Origin: Acidobacteriota bacterium
GTDB taxonomy: Bacteria; Acidobacteriota; Thermoanaerobaculia; Multivoradales; JAHEKO01
Reading direction: 5' to 3'
NCBI GenBank assembly: GCA_030610025.1
Contig: JAUWSP010000005.1
Span: 1-19,999, forward strand
Length of the DNA: 19,999 nucleotides
A model generated the notes under the pieces. It ran no database searches. It was not told where the DNA came from and worked only from the letters and a program-made list of their open reading frames with translations. Shown here in pieces: positions 15,498-19,999 of the stretch (position 1 is its first letter; each line of letters starts with the position of its first letter). A program made the translations under genes and the position numbers.

Positions 15498-15878
15498 CTA
15501 TCCGGGGATCCTGGCTACCAGGTCGATCTCCACCAGGGCACCCAGCGGCAGAGCCGCCACTTGAACCGTCGACCGCGCGGGCCGATGAGCGCCCAGCGCC
15601 TCGCCATAGATGGCATTGAGGGTGGGGAAGTCTCCCATGTCGACGATATAGATCGTGGCCTTCACCACGTCGGAGAAGCTGCAGCCGGCGCTCGCCAGCA
15701 CCTGGGTAAGGTTGGCCAGAACCTGATTCGCCTGGGCTTCGAATCCCCCTTCGACCATCTCGCCTTTCGAGGGATCGAGACCTATCTGTCCCGAGGTGAA
15801 TAGCCAGTCGCCTTGACTCACAGCCTGGGCGTAGGGTCCCACGGCGGCAGGCGCATTATCGGTGTGGTGAGTCTGCAT
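15498..15878 (-). CDS. ridA: RidA-family enamine/imine deaminase
   Basis: 126 residues, the standard RidA size. RidA trimers hydrolyse reactive 2-aminoacrylate and related enamines released by PLP enzymes, protecting metabolism. The sequence begins with APAAVGPYAQAV and has LFTSGQIGLDP and ASAGCSFSDVVKATIYIVDM. It ends with RPARSTVQVAALPLGALVEIDLVA, in which Arg 102 binds the substrate carboxylate and Glu 117 lies in the conserved EID segment. A strong SD, AGGAGG, is at 15885-15890 on the minus strand, eight bases from the ATG at 15878 after CACAGA. It lies 48 bases downstream of hpt in the same direction and ends in TAG. The convergent gap to the preceding gene is 69 bases with no clear terminator. 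Confidence 0.94.
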   Translation of the reverse strand: MQTHHTDNAPAAVGPYAQAVSQGDWLFTSGQIGLDPSKGEMVEGGFEAQANQVLANLTQVLASAGCSFSDVVKATIYIVDMGDFPTLNAIYGEALGAHRPARSTVQVAALPLGALVEIDLVARIPG

Positions 15879-15926
15879 TCTGTGCCTCCTGTCGGCTCGG
15901 TGGATTCAGCGCCGTTGTAGGGGCGC

Positions 15927-16502
15927 TCATCGATTGCCGTCTGTCGGTTCAGGTGTCGGAGTCGTCGGGTCGGAGAGGGTGCCGATATAGGGGAGATTTC
16001 GATATCGCTCATCGAAGTCGAGCCCATAGCCGACGACGAACACATTGTCGATCGGAAAACCCGAGTAGTCGATAGGGACCTCGACCTCTCTGGTCTCGAC
16101 CTTGTCCAGCAGAGCGCAGAGCTTGACGCTCCTGGCTCCCCGAAAGCGCAAGAGGTCGAGGATTGTCCGCAGCGTATAGCCGGTATCGACGATGTCTTCG
16201 ATGAGTAGGACATCTCGGTCGCGGATGAAGAGGTCCAGGTCCTTGCGGATTCTCACCTCGCCCGGTGTGCTGGCACCTCCGTAGCTGGCGGTTTGAAAGA
16301 AGTCGACCGCTACTGGAACCTCTACCTGCTTCAACAGGTCGACCATGAAGAAGACGGAGCCCTTGAGGACGCCGATACAGACCAGCAGATCGGTGTCCGC
16401 GTAGTCTCGGTTGATCTCCTGGGCAAGCTCGGATACCCGTTCTTCGAGTCGAGAGCGGGAAATCAGGACTGTGGGAGATGACGCAGTGTTCTTGATATTC
16501 AT
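15927..16502 (-). CDS. hpt: Hypoxanthine(-guanine) phosphoribosyltransferase
   Basis: 191 residues, slightly longer than usual (about 180) because of a Pro/Thr-rich tail (SDPTTPTPEPTDGNR). It transfers ribose-5-phosphate from PRPP to hypoxanthine or guanine in purine salvage. Seen: LVCIGVLKGSVFFMVDLL (pyrophosphate loop), the flexible-loop SYGG near 73-76, the PRPP motif VLLIEDIVDTGYTL (about 98-111) with Glu102-Asp103, and LLDKVETREVEVPIDYSGFPI with the base-contacting Lys, then VVGYGLDFDERYRNLPYIG. The start is the ATG at 16502, with no SD before it. Only 31 bases separate it from the divergent start at 16534, so its promoter must overlap that gene's 5' end. It is followed by ridA, and a purine nucleoside phosphorylase lies 1.7 kb away. 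Confidence 0.95.
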   Translation of the reverse strand: MNIKNTASSPTVLISRSRLEERVSELAQEINRDYADTDLLVCIGVLKGSVFFMVDLLKQVEVPVAVDFFQTASYGGASTPGEVRIRKDLDLFIRDRDVLLIEDIVDTGYTLRTILDLLRFRGARSVKLCALLDKVETREVEVPIDYSGFPIDNVFVVGYGLDFDERYRNLPYIGTLSDPTTPTPEPTDGNR

Positions 16503-16533
16503 GGCGTAGAATCAGCTGAACCCGGAGGGTAAC

Positions 16534-18186
16534 ATGGTAGCGCGCGACGTCAATCCCCTGGCCGGCCGCCATATGGCCTTGTCGTTACGTTTCAAGGCTG
16601 CCTGGGCGTTTCACCAGCTCCTCGCTGGGATGCAACGGACCCAGATTCTGGAGCATTTCGACGACAGGTCGGGGGCTTTCAAGAAGGCCCTGGAGAAACT
16701 GAAGAAGGGCTCCGAGCAGCTGGGTGGGCCCGCCACCTCGGATTCCGCCACCGCGCCGGCGCTGCTGGATGCTCTAGAAGCCGAGGTCAACGACCTTGTT
16801 GCCGGGTTGGCGAGGACGGATGCGTCGATCTCGCCATCGCAGCTGCGTCAGTTCTTCCAACAGGTGCGGTCGTTCGATGAGCGTATCCTGATCGACATCA
16901 TCCGTTTCTACCAGCGCGTCGAAGGCGCCGGGACCTGGGACAAGGATCGTCTGGACAAAGCTGACCTTGTCGTCAGTCGCCTGGCGGAATCCATCGCCGG
17001 GTCCGACCTGCAAGGGGACCGAAACCGGTTGCGCAAGATCCTGCAGGCCCTCGGGGTGGCGGATAGCAATGCCGGTAGTGAGGAGGCGGCGGAGATTACG
17101 AGTCTCAGCGCGACCCTGCAGGATCTTCGGTCGGAGGTTCGCTGGGTGAAGACTTTCGAAGATCTTCATGACAGCAAGCTGGTGCAGCTGTACAGGGCGT
17201 TGAAGCACGACATGGGCCATCAGCTCTTCCACCCCAATCTCCTGCCACTCGTAGCCGACGTGAACAACGCCTTCAAGTTGAAGATCGACGAGCTGCGTGG
17301 TCTGGAAGAGGAAAGGATCGTCAGCGGGTATCGCAAGCTGCTTGAGGGACCCCAGAAACCGGTCGCTGGCGGACCCGAGTTGGACGTCGCGCTGGTCGGC
17401 CTGCAGCGGCAGTTGGATGAGTTCGAGACTCGCGTCAGGACGGAGAACGTGCGGCTGGATGAGCTGGCCGCTCTGGGAATGAGTCTGAAAGACGTGAGTC
17501 GGAGGTTCAAGGATCGCCTCGACCCGACAGAAGGCGCGGACGTTCCGGGCCAGAAGATCGGCGCACCGGCAATCTATGGTCCACAAATGGGCTCGGAGGA
17601 GGCTCTGGTGCCGAACCTCGATGCGATGCAGCCGTTCTGGGACGAATTGATGGCGGCTCTGGCTGGGTTGGCACCGGGGCTCGACCCCTTGGATGCCAGC
17701 ACTCGGGGAGCCGTCCTGGAGTATCGGCTGGAGCCTCGGGAAGTCGCTGCCTTCCAGGCATTGGGTGGGGGGGGCGAGTCCGGTTCCAGCGTGGAGCAGT
17801 TCGTACTCGCGGCTGCGGCGCTACGCCGTCGAGTCAGCCGCGCCGTGGACGATATCCAGGGAGCACTGAGCGAGGCCCCTGGCACGACGCCCGAATCGGC
17901 CTTGGAGAAAGCGCGCCTGACGTCGAGGATGGCCGACGCCTACCTGAAGCACTTCTCCCACCTGGTGGATCAGGCGGTCTTCGATAGTGATCTGGAAGCC
18001 GCCAGATCGTTTCAACTGCTCAAGCTGCGGTTCATGCGAGAGTACTCGGGTCTGCTGAATCTGATTCCACGACTATCGAAGCAGGCCTCGCTCAATGCGG
18101 CTGGATTTCCGGTGGAACCGGAGGATCTGGATACGCTGGTTGCTGGATCGTTCGAAAACCAGCCAGCAGACAAAGACGGCGAGTGA
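16534..18186 (+). CDS. Unrecognised 550-residue helical protein
   Basis: 550 residues, almost entirely helical by composition, with many Leu/Glu/Arg heptad-like stretches (for example VALVGLQRQLDEFETRVRTENVRLDELAALG). There is no signal peptide, clear membrane helix or catalytic signature. The N-terminus is a compact block (LRFKAAWAFHQLLAGMQRTQILEHFDDRSG). A Gly/Ser linker at about 411-420 (GGGGESGSS) precedes a C-terminal helical domain (about 420-520). The G8 run at 17767-17774 encodes that linker. The ATG at 16534 has an excellent GGAGGG at 16524-16529, so expression is likely, and TAGAAT at 16507-16512 could be part of a promoter. It is flanked on both sides by opposite-strand purine salvage genes and ends two bases from the convergent phosphorylase gene. 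A scaffold or coiled-coil role is possible, but I do not recognise the family. Confidence 0.8.
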   Translation: MVARDVNPLAGRHMALSLRFKAAWAFHQLLAGMQRTQILEHFDDRSGAFKKALEKLKKGSEQLGGPATSDSATAPALLDALEAEVNDLVAGLARTDASISPSQLRQFFQQVRSFDERILIDIIRFYQRVEGAGTWDKDRLDKADLVVSRLAESIAGSDLQGDRNRLRKILQALGVADSNAGSEEAAEITSLSATLQDLRSEVRWVKTFEDLHDSKLVQLYRALKHDMGHQLFHPNLLPLVADVNNAFKLKIDELRGLEEERIVSGYRKLLEGPQKPVAGGPELDVALVGLQRQLDEFETRVRTENVRLDELAALGMSLKDVSRRFKDRLDPTEGADVPGQKIGAPAIYGPQMGSEEALVPNLDAMQPFWDELMAALAGLAPGLDPLDASTRGAVLEYRLEPREVAAFQALGGGGESGSSVEQFVLAAAALRRRVSRAVDDIQGALSEAPGTTPESALEKARLTSRMADAYLKHFSHLVDQAVFDSDLEAARSFQLLKLRFMREYSGLLNLIPRLSKQASLNAAGFPVEPEDLDTLVAGSFENQPADKDGE

Positions 18187-18188
18187 AA

Positions 18189-19046
18189 TCAGGACGATCG
18201 GTCTTTGTCGACCAGAGCTGCATCGTTCAGGAGCGATGCAAGCAGGAGCTGAAGCCTCCCCGAAGCCTCCTTGCCTTCTTGCAGCACTTCTTCGTGAGAA
18301 ACGCCACCGCTGCCGACCCCCGGTGCGAGGTTGGTGATCACCGACAGCGCGAGGCATTCGACACCCATATGGCGAGCCGCGATGATCTCGAGGGCCGTGG
18401 ACATCCCCACCATGTCGGCACCGTTTCGGCGCAGCATGGTGACTTCAGCTGGCGTTTCATAGCTGGGTCCTGCGACCGCTGCATAGGTCCCCTGGCCGAG
18501 AGCCAGCCCCAGTTCCTGTGCCCTGTCACGGGCCAGGCCACGCAAGCGTCGGCTGTAGGGCTCGGTCATGTCAGGAAACCTCGGGCCCCACTCGCTCGGC
18601 AGGTCGCCACGCAGTGGGTTGAGACCGGTGAGATTGATCTGGTCTCGAATCAGGATGAGGTCGCCAGGGCGCTGGTCGCCTCGCAATCCTCCGGCGGCGT
18701 TGGTCATGATCAGGGTCCGGACTCCCAGCGCTGCCGCCAGGCGAACGGAGAACACCGTTTGATGAGCGTCATAGCCCTGGTAGGAATGTAGCCTCCCCTT
18801 CAAGTAGAGAACCGGCCTACCCTGTTCCGTCGTCAGGAGCTGCACCTTCAGGGGGTGGCCTTCGATCTGGTGAGTCTGGAACGGCAACCAGTCTGCGAGA
18901 GGCGTCTCTCGTCCCTGCGGATCGCCGAGATCGACGGCTAGACCCGAGCCCGAGACGAGGACGACCTCCGGGCGAAGCCAGCCGGCTTCATCCCAGGCGC
19001 CAACTGCTCGATCCAGCTCCTGATGCATCGAATTCACAGTCCTCAT
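18189..19046 (-). CDS. Purine nucleoside phosphorylase, trimeric (PNP-II) type
   Basis: 285 residues, as expected for the trimeric class. It splits inosine or guanosine with phosphate to free base and ribose-1-phosphate in the cytoplasm. Phosphate-site elements are VVLVSGSGLAVDLGD and GRLHSYQGYD (His 87). MTNAAGG follows at 114-120. GPSYETPAE (193-201) supplies the base-binding Glu 201, GADMVGMST the ribose-binding Met 215, and SVITNLAPG the Asn 239 that favours 6-oxopurines. The numbering is close to that of human PNP. Two starts are possible: ATG at 19046 (no SD) or ATG at 19028 (GAGGA 12-16 bases upstream), giving 285 or 279 residues. It works with Hpt to recycle purines. It diverges from lysS. 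Confidence 0.95.
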   Translation of the reverse strand: MRTVNSMHQELDRAVGAWDEAGWLRPEVVLVSGSGLAVDLGDPQGRETPLADWLPFQTHQIEGHPLKVQLLTTEQGRPVLYLKGRLHSYQGYDAHQTVFSVRLAAALGVRTLIMTNAAGGLRGDQRPGDLILIRDQINLTGLNPLRGDLPSEWGPRFPDMTEPYSRRLRGLARDRAQELGLALGQGTYAAVAGPSYETPAEVTMLRRNGADMVGMSTALEIIAARHMGVECLALSVITNLAPGVGSGGVSHEEVLQEGKEASGRLQLLLASLLNDAALVDKDRSS

Positions 19047-19238
19047 GGTAACAGGCAGACATTGATTGTTTGAAATCTCGGAGCCGGGTCAAAAGACTGC
19101 GAGGTGCTCGTGGACAGAGCTGGGTGAGCGTGGGGAGGCAGACGGATCAGAAATCCGATATCGTTCCCGGCAGCCAACGGTGGCGGAGCCAGCAGGGAAT
19201 GAGAGCTCGACGCCACCCCAGATGGGGGAGATCAGGCC
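19047..19238 (+). promoter_or_regulatory. Leader/intergenic region of lysS with possible alternative hairpins
   Basis: This 192-base divergent spacer contains several complementary segments. CGGAT (19143-19147) pairs with ATCCG (19153-19157). GGTGGCG (19179-19185) pairs with CGCCACC (19211-19217), extended inward by GAGC (19186-19189) with GCTC (19205-19208). CCCC (19216-19219) can pair across AGAT with GGGG (19224-19227), which is the lysS SD. The last two pairings share bases 19216-19217 and cannot both form fully, so a translational switch is conceivable. No T-box consensus or Rho-independent terminator is present, and no strong -35/-10 pair was found. Confidence 0.35.
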
Positions 19239-19999
19239 ATGTCGGAGCTGGAAGCACAGATTGCCAATCGACGCCAGAAGCGCCAATCGCTGGCTGAGGG
19301 AGGCATTGCTCCCTATCCCAGTCGCGCCGAGTTGGATTTGGAGCCCTCCGAGGTGCATCGGAGATACGGCGAGCTCGACACCGAGGCGCTGGCGTCAGAG
19401 GAAGTCGTTCTGAGGGTTGCTGGCAGGGTCAGGGCCCTTCGGAAACACGGCAAGACGGCCTTCGTAGACCTGCACGATGGCAGCACAAAGCTGCAGTTGA
19501 TGGTTCGGCGGCCGGAGCTCGACGAGGCGAGCTCGACTGTTCTGGAGAATCTGGATGTCGGGGACTATGCGGCGGCTGGGGGTACCCTGATTCGGACGCG
19601 GACCGGTGAGCTAACCCTGGCCACCAGGTCGCTGACGATGCTGGCCAAGGCGGTCAGGCCTTTGCCCGAGAAGTGGCATGGTTTGACCGATGTGGAAGCC
19701 CGCTATCGACGCAGGTATCTGGATCTTCTGTTCAACGAGGAATCCCGTCGTCGCTTCGAGGTGCGGGCTGCGCTCGTGCACGGAATGCGCACGTTCTTGA
19801 ACGAGCGGGATTTTCTCGAAGTCGAAACGCCCATGATGCAGGCCATGGCTGGGGGTGCCGCCGCCCGGCCGTTCGTGACCCATCACAACGCGCTGGATAT
19901 CGACCTGTATCTGCGAATCGCACCCGAGCTCTATCTGAAGCGGCTTCTGGTTGGTGGATTCCATCGCGTCTACGAGATCAACAGGAGCTTTCGCAACGA
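19239..19999 (+). CDS. lysS: Lysyl-tRNA synthetase, class II, 5' part
   Basis: The frame opens at the ATG at 19239 and runs off the window, giving 253 of about 500 residues. It begins [20 protein letters not shown], the helical N-terminus, followed by GIAPYP typical of LysRS. The OB-fold anticodon-binding domain follows ([38 protein letters not shown]). The sequence [20 protein letters not shown] is a LysRS hallmark. The class II core then starts with motif 1 ([17 protein letters not shown]), [37 protein letters not shown], and motif 2 begins at [11 protein letters not shown] at the window end. It charges tRNA-Lys with lysine. The SD GGGGGAG at 19224-19230 is well placed but lies in a possible hairpin. 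No frameshift is seen in the visible part. Confidence 0.96.
   Translation, partial: MSELEAQIANRRQKRQSLAEGGIAPYPSRAELDLEPSEVHRRYGELDTEALASEEVVLRVAGRVRALRKHGKTAFVDLHDGSTKLQLMVRRPELDEASSTVLENLDVGDYAAAGGTLIRTRTGELTLATRSLTMLAKAVRPLPEKWHGLTDVEARYRRRYLDLLFNEESRRRFEVRAALVHGMRTFLNERDFLEVETPMMQAMAGGAAARPFVTHHNALDIDLYLRIAPELYLKRLLVGGFHRVYEINRSFRN

Noticed and set aside
18183..18791. Plus-strand frame continuing from the end of the 550-residue gene
   Set aside because: It is antisense to the purine nucleoside phosphorylase and has no domain signal.
19170..19190. T-box antiterminator before lysS (GGTGG in the leader)
   Set aside because: The surrounding bases do not match the conserved T-box sequence, no specifier stem was recognised, and no terminator T-run follows.
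19066..19413. Possible leader peptide or small gene before lysS
   Set aside because: It runs deep into lysS in another frame, starts at a TTG without an SD, and lacks a run of Lys codons that would suggest attenuation.

Overview
This is a GC-rich (by eye), gene-dense chromosomal stretch from a free-living, probably Gram-negative bacterium. It is almost entirely housekeeping: three aminoacyl-tRNA synthetases (hisS, aspS, the start of lysS), two shikimate-pathway enzymes (aroB, aroC), the SRP receptor ftsY, and purine salvage genes (hpt, a purine nucleoside phosphorylase). The bactofilin-like protein, the type IV pilus/type II secretion ATPase, the HD-GYP protein and the Roadblock-type protein together would fit Acidobacteriota or deltaproteobacteria-like lineages. 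That placement is a weak inference from gene content only. I see no rRNA, tRNA, CRISPR array, insertion sequence or prophage.

Layout. 1-1713 (+): the 3' end of an M23 cell-wall peptidase, a bactofilin-like beta-repeat protein and a small four-helix membrane protein, closely packed. 1723-3486 (-): a PilB/GspE-type ATPase interrupted by an in-frame TAG at 2224-2226. 3631-4512 (+): a DMT/EamA permease. 4549-6884 (-): a probable operon, glycosyltransferase > YbgC-like thioesterase > aroC. 7014-11169 (+): hisS-aspS-aroB with 4-base start/stop overlaps. 11327-15428 (+): HD-GYP phosphodiesterase, Roadblock-like protein, ftsY, and an unrecognised 310-aa protein one base after ftsY. 15498-16502 (-): hpt > ridA. 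16534-18186 (+): an unrecognised 550-aa all-helical protein. 18189-19046 (-): purine nucleoside phosphorylase. 19239 to the window end (+): lysS, cut by the window edge, behind a roughly 190-base leader with possible RNA structure.

How they relate. HisRS, AspRS and LysRS charge tRNAs. AroB and AroC are the second and last steps of chorismate synthesis. Hpt and the phosphorylase recycle hypoxanthine and guanine. The M23 peptidase and bactofilin-like protein resemble the known pairing of bactofilin scaffolds with peptidoglycan hydrolases in cell-shape control.

I found no clear new defence or mobile system. The best leads are the amber codon in an otherwise intact ATPase gene, the two unrecognised proteins, the possible SD-masking leader of lysS, and a TATAAT-centred promoter with two dyads before the HD-GYP gene. 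TAG is the ordinary terminator of aroB and ridA here, so genome-wide amber recoding is unlikely.
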